Counted from the stretch's first letter, positions 1 through 5,879 are shown. The stretch is 10,306 nt of DNA from Nocardioides sp. (GCA_031177735.1 JAPSKJ010000070.1:1-10306); one strand, 5' to 3'. Program-made: numbers and translations. Notes: a model not told the origin generated them from the sequence alone.

Positions 1-1045
1 CCCCAGCCCGGCTGAGCCAGGCCGCCACGCCCCGGGCGGCGTACCGGCCGGCCCGGTTGGCGCCGATGGTCGAGGCCGAGGGGCCGTAACCGACCAGCTG
101 CACGCGCGGATCGACCACGGCGGTGGTGCCGTGCCGGTCGAGCTGGATCCCGCCGGCCGGCCCGCGCAGCCGGAGCGGCGCCAGGTGCGTGATCGCCGGC
201 CGGAACCCGGTGGCCCACACGATCGCGTCGAGCCGCTCGAACCGGCCGTCCGGCCACCGGGCCCCGTCGCGCTCCAGCCGCTCGAACATCGGCAGCCGGC
301 GGTCGTAGACGCCCAGCTGGCGGGCCGCCTCCTCCTGCGGGCGCAGCATCAACCCGGTCACCGACACGACACTGGCCGGCGGCAGCCCCTGGCGCACGCG
401 CTCCTCGACGAGGGCCACCGCGGCCGAGCCGGCCTCCGGGGTGAACCGGTCGGTGCGCCACACGGGAGGTCGGCGGGTCGCCCACAGCACCTCGGTGATC
501 GGGGCCAGCTCGCCGAGGAACTGCACCGCGGAGGCGCCACCGCCGACGACCAGCGTGCGTCGCCCGGCGAAGTGCGCGGGGCCGGGGTAGTTCTGGGTGT
601 GCAGCTGCACGCCGGCGTACTCGGTGATCCCGGGGTAGAACGGCACGTGCGGCTGGCTCCAGGTGCCGGTCGCGTTGACGATCGTGCGGGTCAGCCAGGT
701 GCGGTCGCCGGCGACCACCGTGAGCAGCTCGCCCGGGCCGTCCTCGACCCGCTCGACCCGCACCGGCCGCACGACGGGCAGGTGGTGGGCACGCTCGTAG
801 CCACCGAAGTACGCCGGCACGACCTCGTTCGCGCGCCCGTCGCCGACCGGTGGCTCGCTGCCCGGCAGCTCCGCGACCCCGTGCACGTCGTGCATGCTCA
901 GCGAGTCCCAGCGGTGCTGCCAGGCGCCACCCGGGGACGCATCGGCGTCGAGGACGACGTGCTCGATGCCCCGCCGCGTCAGGTGGAACGACGCGGAGAG
1001 ACCGGCCTGGCCGGCTCCGATCACGACCGCGTCGAGCACCTCCAC
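1..1045 (-). CDS. Flavin-containing monooxygenase-like FAD/NAD(P) oxidoreductase (3' end beyond window)
   Basis: An open frame runs from a GTG at 1045 leftward off the window, giving about 348 residues without a stop. An N-terminal Rossmann motif GAGQAG (residues 10-15) follows a hydrophobic beta strand and would bind FAD. A YAGVQLHTQNY segment (143-153) matches the FxGxxxHxxxY/W fingerprint of flavoprotein monooxygenases. A second dinucleotide motif GGGASA (168-173) would bind NADPH, and ATGF (278-281) is the usual C-terminal FAD-site strand. These put it in the flavin monooxygenase/CzcO-like class, which oxygenates small lipophilic or S/N-containing substrates; the substrate cannot be read. 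Near-family length suggests only a few C-terminal residues are missing. An alternative GTG start lies two codons downstream at 1039. It is transcribed divergently from nudC, with 54 bases between the starts. Family assignment is firm, the exact activity is not. Confidence 0.9.
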   Translation of the reverse strand, partial: MEVLDAVVIGAGQAGLSASFHLTRRGIEHVVLDADASPGGAWQHRWDSLSMHDVHGVAELPGSEPPVGDGRANEVVPAYFGGYERAHHLPVVRPVRVERVEDGPGELLTVVAGDRTWLTRTIVNATGTWSQPHVPFYPGITEYAGVQLHTQNYPGPAHFAGRRTLVVGGGASAVQFLGELAPITEVLWATRRPPVWRTDRFTPEAGSAAVALVEERVRQGLPPASVVSVTGLMLRPQEEAARQLGVYDRRLPMFERLERDGARWPDGRFERLDAIVWATGFRPAITHLAPLRLRGPAGGIQLDRHGTTAVVDPRVQLVGYGPSASTIGANRAGRYAARGVAAWLSRAG

Positions 1046-1086
1046 GCCGGTGCAACACCGGTCCCGCCACAGGTATTGCCCGGCAG

Positions 1087-1099
1087 TAGCGTGTGGGAC
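1087..1099 (+). promoter_or_regulatory. Leaderless-type -10 element for nudC
   Basis: TAGCGT (1087-1092) is followed by 7 nt and then GTG at 1100, with no Shine-Dalgarno sequence in between. This is the spacing of actinobacterial leaderless transcripts, where transcription begins at the start codon. It decides the choice of GTG 1100 as the nudC start. No convincing -35 was seen. Confidence 0.55.
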
Positions 1100-2008
1100 G
1101 TGCCTCACGTCCATGAGCAGCTCTCCCGTGGCGCCCACGACCGGTTGGGCCTGAGGCGCAGCGACCGCGACTGGGTCGACCGACGCTGGTCCGACCCGAC
1201 GACGCGGGTCCTCGTCGTCGCCGGCAACCGGGTCCGGCCGGTCGAGGGAGCGCCGGCCTGGATGAGGCCCAGTGAGGCTCCGGCGGGCGACCGGGTGCTG
1301 CTCGGCGAGCGCGACGGCATTGCACACTTCGCGGTGCTCCTCGACCGGGAGTACGCCGCCGGCGACCCGCCCGAGGCGTGGGTCGACCTGCGCGGGATGA
1401 TGCCGCTGCTGGCTGGTGGGCATGCTGACGGGCCGCTGCTGCTGCACGCGATCGGCGTGGCCGAGTGGCACCGCGCCACCCGCTTCTGCAGCCGGTGCGG
1501 GTCGCCGCTGGTGGCCGACGCCGAGGGCCACGAGCGCGTCTGCGCCGAGGGGCACCGGCACTTCCCGCGCACCGACCCGGCGGTGATCATGCTGATCACC
1601 GACGGCGAGCCGGGCGCCGCCGACGAGCGCTGCCTGCTCGGTCGGGCCCCGCGGTGGCCGGAGCGGCGCTTCTCGACCCTGGCCGGGTTCTGCGAGCCGG
1701 GGGAGACCCTCGAGGACGCCGTCCGCCGCGAGGTCGCCGAGGAGACCGGGGTGCGGGTCGGCGAGGTGTCCTACTTCGGCAACCAGCCCTGGCCGCTGCC
1801 GGCCAGCCTGATGCTCGGCTTCGTCGGGCGCGCGGAGAGCACGGCGATCACCTGCGACCCCCGTGAGATGGCCGAGGCGGCGTGGTTCACCCGCGCCGAG
1901 CTGCGGGCGCAGGCGGAGTCGGGCGAGATCCGGCTGCCGAGCGGCGTCTCGATCAGCCGCTCCCTGATCGAGGCGTGGTACGGCGGCCCACTACCCGGGC
2001 AGTGGTGA
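1100..2008 (+). CDS. nudC: NudC, NAD(+)/NADH diphosphatase and NAD-RNA decapping Nudix hydrolase
   Basis: The 302-residue product has the full NudC architecture: a variable N-terminal domain (about 1-120), a zinc ribbon (130-155) and a Nudix domain. The ribbon shows C130, C133 and C148; the fourth ligand position of the enterobacterial protein is not Cys, and H152 or H154 probably replaces it. The Nudix box GX5EX7REUXEEXGU fits exactly at 196-218 and binds the catalytic metals. NQPWPLPAS (228-236) corresponds to the SQPWPFPxS signature that marks NADH-type Nudix enzymes. Known family members cleave NADH to NMNH and AMP and remove NAD caps from RNA. The GTG start at 1100 is preferred because the frame stays open upstream through sequence antisense to the flavoprotein gene, while residues from 1100 onward look NudC-like and a -10 hexamer sits 7 nt upstream. 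The gene converges on mrx1 with a 10-nt gap. Confidence 0.95.
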   Translation: MPHVHEQLSRGAHDRLGLRRSDRDWVDRRWSDPTTRVLVVAGNRVRPVEGAPAWMRPSEAPAGDRVLLGERDGIAHFAVLLDREYAAGDPPEAWVDLRGMMPLLAGGHADGPLLLHAIGVAEWHRATRFCSRCGSPLVADAEGHERVCAEGHRHFPRTDPAVIMLITDGEPGAADERCLLGRAPRWPERRFSTLAGFCEPGETLEDAVRREVAEETGVRVGEVSYFGNQPWPLPASLMLGFVGRAESTAITCDPREMAEAAWFTRAELRAQAESGEIRLPSGVSISRSLIEAWYGGPLPGQW

Positions 2009-2018
2009 GCGGCGCGCG

Positions 2019-2282
2019 TCAGCCCGCGAGCGACGCGAGCTTCTCCTTGACCTGCGCCAGCGACGGGTTGGTCATCGCGCTGCCGTCGGGGTAGACGAGC
2101 GTGGGGACGGTCTGGTTGCCGCCGTTGACTTCCTCCACGAGCTTCGCGGCGTCCGGCTGCTGCTCGATGTCGACCACGGTGTAGGCGATCCCCTCGCGGT
2201 CCATCTGGCTCTTCAGGCGGTGGCAGTAGCCACACCAGCTGGTGCTGTACATCGTCACGGTCGCGGTCTCGACTGCGGGCAT
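2019..2282 (-). CDS. mrx1: Mycoredoxin Mrx1 (glutaredoxin-fold, CGYC active site)
   Basis: The 87-residue product is a single thioredoxin/glutaredoxin domain. It contains TVTMYSTSWCGYC with active-site cysteines 17 and 20, and TVP (58-60) supplies the cis-proline loop. CGYC is the motif of actinobacterial mycoredoxin-1, which reduces mycothiol-mixed disulfides on proteins in the cytoplasm and is itself recycled by mycothiol and its reductase. The ATG at 2282 is chosen over the ATG seven codons upstream (2303) because a GGAGGGGA Shine-Dalgarno (2298-2291) lies 8 nt before it. In mycobacteria this gene lies beside uvrD2 and nudC; here it is adjacent to both but inverted, divergent from uvrD2 and convergent with nudC. 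A generic glutaredoxin-like protein is the only real alternative. Confidence 0.93.
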   Translation of the reverse strand: MPAVETATVTMYSTSWCGYCHRLKSQMDREGIAYTVVDIEQQPDAAKLVEEVNGGNQTVPTLVYPDGSAMTNPSLAQVKEKLASLAG

Positions 2283-2305
2283 CGGGAGTGTCCCCTCCGG
2301 CATCT

Positions 2306-2335
2306 AGGGTGGTCGTCACCCGATCCAACCACCCT
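2306..2335. repeat. Inverted repeat in the mrx1-uvrD2 divergent promoter region
   Basis: AGGGTGGT (2306-2313) and ACCACCCT (2328-2335) are perfect 8-bp inverted arms separated by 14 nt. They lie between the divergent starts of mrx1 (2282) and uvrD2 (2359). Arm spacing suits a dimeric DNA-binding protein or an RNA hairpin in the uvrD2 leader. Function is not established. Confidence 0.5.
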
Positions 2336-2358
2336 CGTGAAGGAGTTGTTCCCCGCCC

Positions 2359-4389
2359 ATGGCTGACCCCGTCGCGCTTCTCGACGCGCTCGATCCCGAG
2401 CAGCGGAAGGTCGCCGAGGCGCTGCGCGGTCCGGTGCGCGTGCTGGCCGGAGCCGGCACCGGCAAGACGCGGGCGATCACCCATCGGATCGCCTACGGCG
2501 TGGCCACCGGCGTCTACGCGCCCACGGAGGTCCTCGCCGTCACCTTCACCACCCGCGCGGCCGGTGAGATGCGCTCCCGGCTGAGGCAGATGGGCGCCGG
2601 CGCGGTGCAGGCGCGCACGTTCCACTCCGCCGCGCTGCGCCAGCTGCGCTACTTCTGGCCGCACGTGCACGGCACCGAGCTGCCGACGCTGACCGAGTCC
2701 AAGCTCGGCCTGGTCGCCGCGGCGGCCCGCCGCCACCGGCTCCAGGCCGACCAGGCCCTGCTGCGCGACCTCGCCTCGGAGATCGAGTGGGCGAAGGTCA
2801 GCAACGTCCACCCCGACGACTACGCCAAGCAGGCCGCTCGTCGCGGCCGCCAGGTCAACAACGCCGACCCGGAGGTGGTCGGCCGCGTCTTCGGGGCCTA
2901 TGAGGAGGTCAAGCGCAGCCAGGGGCGGATGGACATGGAGGACGTCCTCCTCCTCAACGCCGCGCTGCTGGAGGACAACGAGGCCGTCGCCGCGCAGGTG
3001 CGCCGGCAGTACAAGTGGTTCGTCGTCGACGAGTTCCAAGACGTCTCGCCCATCCAGTCGGCGCTGCTCGACCTGTGGCTGGGCGGGCGCGACGAGATCT
3101 GCGTGGTGGGCGACCCGGCCCAGACCATCTACTCCTTCGCCGGCGCCAACGCCGACTACCTGCGCCAGTTCCCCAAGAAGTTCCCGCGTGCGGTGAGCGT
3201 CGAGCTGGTCCGCAACTACCGCTCCACCCCGCAGGTGGTGGCCGCCGCCAACACGCTGCTGGAGGGCACCGCCAGCCAGGGCGTGCAGCTGCGCGCGCAG
3301 CGGCCGGCCGGACCGGAGGTCGAGCTGCGCGAGCGTCCCGACGAGGTGGCCGAGGCGGAGGCGGTGGCCGCCCACGCCGAACGGCTGCACGCCGACGGGC
3401 GGCCATGGTCGGAGATGGCGGTGCTGTTCCGGATCAACGCCCAGTCGGAGAACTTCGAGGAGGCGCTCACCGCGCGGTCCATCCCGTACGTCGTGCGCGG
3501 CGCTGCCCGCTTCTTCGACCGTCCCGAGGTCCGTGAGGCCGTCACCCGGATCCGCGGCGCCGCGCGCGCGGATGAGTCGGCGGACCTGCTCGAGACCGTC
3601 CACGCCACCCTGGCCGGCATGGGCTGGACCCAGCAGCCGCCGACCGCACGCGGGCAGACCCGGGACCGGTGGGAGTCCTGGCAGGCGCTCATCGACCAGG
3701 CCGGGGAGTTCGCTGCGGCCGGTGGTGGGCTGGCGGCCTTCGTCGACGAGCTCGACCGCCGCGCGGCCGAGCAGCACGCACCCGTCGCCGACGGCGTCAC
3801 CCTGGCCACCTTCCACGCCGCCAAGGGGCTGGAGTGGGACTCGGTCTTCCTCTGCGGCCTGCAGGACGGCACCCTGCCGATCACCTATGCCGACACGCCC
3901 GCGGCGGTGGAGGAGGAGCGCCGCCTGCTCTACGTCGGGGTCACCCGTGCTCGCGTGGACCTGATCTGCTCGTGGGCGGCTGCGCGGCAGCCGGGTGGGC
4001 GAGCCGGCCGCCGGCCGTCCCGCTTCCTCGCGCCGCTGCTGCCGCAGGACCAGCTCCACTCGCGCTCGGCCTCACCGCGCGGGGCGCGGATGTGCAAGAG
4101 CTGCGGCCAGCCGCTGGCGAGCGCGACGGAGAAGAAGCGGGGCCGCCACGAGGGGTGCCCAGCGCCGTACGACGAGGAGCTCTTCGCCCGGCTCAAGGCG
4201 TGGCGCAAGGAGACCGCCGACGCCATCAGCAAGCCGGCCTTCGTGGTGTTCACCGACGCCACCTTGGAGGCGATCGCGGAGCGGCGGCCCGGCTCGCTCG
4301 ACGACCTGCTGCGGGTGAGCGGGGTGGGCCGCTCGAAGCTCGACGCCTATGGCGCGGACGTGCTCGCAGTGGTCGCCGAGTCGGCCTGA
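2359..4389 (+). CDS. uvrD2: ATP-dependent DNA helicase UvrD2 (SF1A, HRDC C-terminus)
   Basis: This 676-residue protein is an SF1A 3'-to-5' helicase. Visible motifs are Walker A GAGTGKTR (31-38), Walker B VVDEFQD (222-228), motif III GDPAQTIYSFAGA (251-263), motif IV VRNYRST (284-290), motif V TFHAAKGLEWD (484-494) and motif VI LLYVGVTRAR (523-532). A cysteine-rich knuckle follows (C579, C582, H597, C600), then an HRDC domain (about 604-676). Helicase core plus tetracysteine-type knuckle plus HRDC is the mark of actinobacterial UvrD2, as opposed to UvrD1/PcrA. In Mycobacterium tuberculosis UvrD2 is a DNA-dependent ATPase/helicase; a repair role is expected. The knuckle here carries His where one Cys is expected. 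An AAGGAG (2340-2345) lies 13 nt before the ATG, a rather long spacing. whiB7 follows in the same orientation after its own promoter. Confidence 0.96.
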   Translation: MADPVALLDALDPEQRKVAEALRGPVRVLAGAGTGKTRAITHRIAYGVATGVYAPTEVLAVTFTTRAAGEMRSRLRQMGAGAVQARTFHSAALRQLRYFWPHVHGTELPTLTESKLGLVAAAARRHRLQADQALLRDLASEIEWAKVSNVHPDDYAKQAARRGRQVNNADPEVVGRVFGAYEEVKRSQGRMDMEDVLLLNAALLEDNEAVAAQVRRQYKWFVVDEFQDVSPIQSALLDLWLGGRDEICVVGDPAQTIYSFAGANADYLRQFPKKFPRAVSVELVRNYRSTPQVVAAANTLLEGTASQGVQLRAQRPAGPEVELRERPDEVAEAEAVAAHAERLHADGRPWSEMAVLFRINAQSENFEEALTARSIPYVVRGAARFFDRPEVREAVTRIRGAARADESADLLETVHATLAGMGWTQQPPTARGQTRDRWESWQALIDQAGEFAAAGGGLAAFVDELDRRAAEQHAPVADGVTLATFHAAKGLEWDSVFLCGLQDGTLPITYADTPAAVEEERRLLYVGVTRARVDLICSWAAARQPGGRAGRRPSRFLAPLLPQDQLHSRSASPRGARMCKSCGQPLASATEKKRGRHEGCPAPYDEELFARLKAWRKETADAISKPAFVVFTDATLEAIAERRPGSLDDLLRVSGVGRSKLDAYGADVLAVVAESA

Positions 4390-4411
4390 TGGGGGCATGC
4401 CGGGGGATGGC

Positions 4412-4474
4412 AGAAAATCGTTGAGAAATCAGTCATTAAATAGTTTGCCCATGACAACCGCGGCGCGATAGCGT
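4412..4474 (+). promoter_or_regulatory. Predicted whiB7 promoter with AT-rich WhiB7-type box
   Basis: A strikingly AT-rich tract (about 4412-4444) directly abuts a -35-like TTGCCC (4445-4450). Eighteen nt later comes a -10-like TAGCGT (4469-4474). In a region otherwise strongly GC-rich this stands out. WhiB7 is known to bind minor-groove AT-rich DNA just upstream of the -35 through its C-terminal AT-hook, together with the primary sigma factor, and to activate its own gene. The layout fits autoregulation. The start site, expected near 4481, is inferred. Confidence 0.65.
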
Positions 4475-4552
4475 CTCTCTCACTTGCTCACAACCGCGCA
4501 CCACGGACCTGACAACTCCGGCGCCCGAAACACCGAAGGAGGTGGCCCCGCA

Positions 4553-4792
4553 ATGAACACGATGCTGATCCCGAGCACGACGGCGATGATCCCGTCCTCC
4601 TTCGGCATGCCCGCGCGCGGCCACATCTCCCTCGAGACGGCTCACCGCACCTGGACCCCGGCGACCACCGGCGTCTGCGTGCGTCCGCTCACCCAGGGTG
4701 AGGTGGCTCTTCACAACGGCACCGCCAAGCGCGGCTTCGACGCCACCGTCAACGCCACGGGTCTCCCTGCCTGGAGTCCACCGATCAATTGA
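4553..4792 (+). CDS. whiB7 leader peptide (regulatory uORF)
   Basis: An ATG at 4553 follows AAGGAGGT (4536-4543) by 9 nt, one of the best ribosome-binding sites in the window, and opens a 79-codon frame ending in TGA at 4790-4792. The peptide is rich in Thr, Ala and Pro, lacks a recognisable domain and ends Trp-Ser-Pro-Pro-Ile-Asn. It is likely a sensor of translation rather than a functional protein. The last codons form the 5' arm of the antiterminator and the stop codon lies in that hairpin's loop, so ribosome position would dictate which hairpin forms. A longer frame from a TTG at 4484 exists, but that start lacks comparable support. The alternative, an ordinary small protein gene, is less likely given the terminator directly behind it and whiB7 next. 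Confidence 0.75.
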   Translation: MNTMLIPSTTAMIPSSFGMPARGHISLETAHRTWTPATTGVCVRPLTQGEVALHNGTAKRGFDATVNATGLPAWSPPIN

Positions 4793-4816
4793 CACCACGA
4801 TCGGCAGCCTCCAGGC
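4769..4816 (+). promoter_or_regulatory. Antiterminator hairpin of the whiB7 leader
   Basis: GCCTGGAG (4769-4776) pairs perfectly with CTCCAGGC (4809-4816). Inside it CCGATC (4781-4786) pairs perfectly with GATCGG (4799-4804), a two-part 14-bp stem with a 4x4 internal loop and a 12-nt apical loop. The loop contains the uORF stop codon. The 3' arm uses 4813-4816, the base of the terminator's 5' arm, so forming this hairpin separates the remaining terminator stem from its U-tract. Confidence 0.7.
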
Positions 4817-4851
4817 CGCGGAACCCGAAACCCGGGATCCGCGGCCTTTTT
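4813..4851 (+). terminator. Intrinsic terminator (attenuator) upstream of whiB7
   Basis: AGGCCGCGGA (4813-4822) and TCCGCGGCCT (4838-4847) form a perfect 10-bp GC-rich stem that can extend with CCC/GGG inside the loop. A run of five T (4847-4851) follows. It lies after the uORF and 53 nt before the whiB7 ATG, so it acts before the gene rather than after one. It could also end any uvrD2 readthrough, but the overlapping antiterminator argues for a switch. Confidence 0.9.
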
Positions 4852-4904
4852 GTATCTCCCCATGACACAACCCGCGATCAAGACAAGGAGAGGAGGAAGC
4901 ACTT

Positions 4905-5234
4905 ATGACCAGCGTTCTCGAGAGAGACCCGGTCGTCGACGACGCGAACGCGCTGACCCTGGGTGGCCTGCACGACCGGGCCAGCCGGTTCGACGAGGAA
5001 CTGCTGCCGTGCCGGGTGAACAACCCGGAGCTGTGGTTCGCCGAGTCGCCGAGCGACGTGGAGTTCGCCAAGGCCCTGTGCCAGGGGTGCCCCGTGCAGG
5101 CCATGTGCCTGGACGGCGCGCTCACGCGGCGCGAGCCCTGGGGCGTCTGGGGCGGTGAACTGTTCCTGCAGGGCGTGGTGATCCCACGCAAGCGGCCCCG
5201 CGGCCGTCCCCGCAAGAGCGACGCCGCCGCCTGA
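4905..5234 (+). CDS. whiB7: WhiB7, Fe-S transcriptional activator of intrinsic antibiotic resistance
   Basis: The 109-residue product carries the Wbl cluster ligands C36, C59, C62 and C68, which hold a 4Fe-4S cluster. It also has the EPWGVWGGE turn (77-85) that contacts the primary sigma factor, and a C-terminal RPRGRPRK AT-hook (97-104). The AT-hook and the LPC...WFAESP segment distinguish WhiB7 from other Wbl paralogues. The family activates its own gene and a regulon of efflux, ribosome-modifying and drug-inactivating genes during ribosome-targeting antibiotic stress and amino-acid starvation. The ATG is preceded by AGGAGG (4891-4896) at 8 nt. The N-terminal extension before C36 (35 residues) is longer than I recall for the mycobacterial protein. 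Position directly after uvrD2 matches the mycobacterial arrangement. In Streptomyces the orthologue is called wblC. Confidence 0.97.
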   Translation: MTSVLERDPVVDDANALTLGGLHDRASRFDEELLPCRVNNPELWFAESPSDVEFAKALCQGCPVQAMCLDGALTRREPWGVWGGELFLQGVVIPRKRPRGRPRKSDAAA

Positions 5235-5321
5235 CCCCGCGGCCAGGACCACGACCCGCACCGTTCCCCGACCTAGAAACCCACCACTTCCATGACCAAG
5301 ATCCGAATCAGGAGCATCACC

Positions 5322-5486
5322 ATGTCACTCATGCACGAGAACCTCGCACGCGCGCAAATGTCCGCGCGCCTGGGAGAGGCGCAACAGTTGCGGCGCGGCC
5401 ACCAGCTGGCTCGCGCTCGTCGCCTCAGCCGCAAGGCTGAGCAGGCGGCGCAGCAGGCGCGTCTGGCCCTCGCTCGCGCGCTGTGA
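5322..5486 (+). CDS. Small basic helical protein downstream of whiB7, function unknown
   Basis: The predicted protein has 54 residues starting MSLMHENLARAQ and is extremely rich in Ala, Arg, Gln and Leu. It is almost certainly one or two amphipathic helices, with a strongly positive face and no cysteines, membrane segment or signal peptide. The ATG at 5322 is preferred over the ATG 30 nt upstream because AGGAG (5310-5314) lies 7 nt before it; a second in-frame ATG follows at 5331. It sits 87 nt after whiB7 in the same orientation and ahead of a strong hairpin (5557-5588), so it may be co-transcribed with whiB7, although no promoter evidence separates the alternatives. I do not recognise the family. 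A nucleic-acid or ribosome-binding role would suit the composition but is speculation. Confidence 0.65.
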   Translation: MSLMHENLARAQMSARLGEAQQLRRGHQLARARRLSRKAEQAAQQARLALARAL

Positions 5487-5556
5487 ACAGTGTGGGCGCC
5501 ACCGCACTTGTCACGCGGCGGCGGCCATCCTCCCCAGATCGCGGGGATGTCACGGG

Positions 5557-5588
5557 CGGCCCGTCGGAGCAGCAGCTCCGGCGGGCCG
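5557..5588. terminator. Strong stem-loop after the whiB7/small-ORF unit
   Basis: CGGCCCGTCGGAGC (5557-5570) pairs with GCTCCGGCGGGCCG (5575-5588) over 14 bp with one G-U pair and a 4-nt loop AGCA. Only a poor T-run follows, which is common for actinobacterial terminators. The position, 70 nt after the 54-aa gene and about 95 nt before the next ORF, fits a transcription end. Confidence 0.6.
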
Positions 5589-5670
5589 TTCGCCATTTCG
5601 GTGAGACGGGGCCCTCGACTCCAGGCGCCGGGCACGCCAGTTCTCGGCGGCGAAGAACCGGGGGCCGGCC

Positions 5671-5682
5671 TACATTGACGAC
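5671..5682 (+). promoter_or_regulatory. Leaderless-type -10 for the 58-aa zinc-ribbon gene
   Basis: TACATT (5671-5676) is followed by 6 nt and then ATG at 5683 with no Shine-Dalgarno sequence. This matches the leaderless pattern seen at nudC, the VOC gene and the last gene of the window. Confidence 0.55.
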
Positions 5683-5859
5683 ATGACGGCCGATCAGCCC
5701 CGCGTCTGCGACTACTGCGGTCGCACCGAGAGCGATCCGCTGGTCCTGCTCACCTGGACCACGGCCGTCGAGCGCGGCCGCGTCAAGTGGTTCTGCGAGG
5801 TGTGCTCCCGCGAGCACCTGCGCGCCATGGAGGGCAAGCTCGACTCGGAGTGGTGGTGA
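5683..5859 (+). CDS. 58-aa zinc-ribbon protein, function unknown
   Basis: The frame from ATG 5683 to TGA 5857-5859 encodes 58 residues beginning MTADQPRVCDYCGRT and ending in SEWW. Two CxxC pairs (C9/C12 in VCDYCGR and C38/C41 in FCEVCSREHLR) make a treble-clef or zinc-ribbon fold almost certain. The 25-residue linker is hydrophobic (LVLLTWTTAV), likely the beta-hairpin of the ribbon. A leaderless -10 hexamer just upstream supports expression from its own start. It converges on the VOC gene, with 20 nt between the stops. I recognise the style as a small actinobacterial conserved hypothetical, without a named function. A protein- or nucleic-acid-binding adaptor is possible. Confidence 0.8.
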   Translation: MTADQPRVCDYCGRTESDPLVLLTWTTAVERGRVKWFCEVCSREHLRAMEGKLDSEWW

Positions 5860-5879
5860 GCGCCGGTGAGAGCCCGCCG

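Larger units (their letters stand above)
4475..4904 (+). promoter_or_regulatory. whiB7 5' leader: uORF-controlled transcription attenuator
   Basis: About 430 nt separate the predicted promoter from the whiB7 ATG. In order they hold a strong ribosome-binding site, a 79-codon uORF (4553-4792), an antiterminator hairpin overlapping the uORF stop (4769-4816) and an intrinsic terminator (4813-4851). A second ribosome-binding site AGGAGG (4891-4896) lies 8 nt before whiB7. The two hairpins compete for 4813-4816. Leader-peptide attenuation is documented for mycobacterial whiB7 and Streptomyces wblC; the elements listed here are read from the sequence, and the mechanism in this organism is inferred. 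Confidence 0.8.

Noticed and set aside
131..1099. N-terminal extension of the NudC frame
   Set aside because: It is antisense to the flavin monooxygenase gene, whose FAD and NADPH motifs are clear. NudC family similarity begins after 1100.
2337..2366. A 9-codon GTG uORF overlapping the uvrD2 start
   Set aside because: It is so short that it is expected by chance, and there is no separate RBS or regulatory hairpin.
1771..4059. A 762-codon open frame on the minus strand opposite uvrD2 and mrx1
   Set aside because: It is antisense to the clear helicase motifs of uvrD2. Its product is low-complexity Gly/Arg/Leu/Val sequence typical of open reverse frames in GC-rich coding DNA.
4390..4412. Terminator directly after uvrD2
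   Set aside because: Only 4-5 bp of pairing is possible and there is no T-run. Readthrough from uvrD2 would instead meet the attenuator at 4813-4851.
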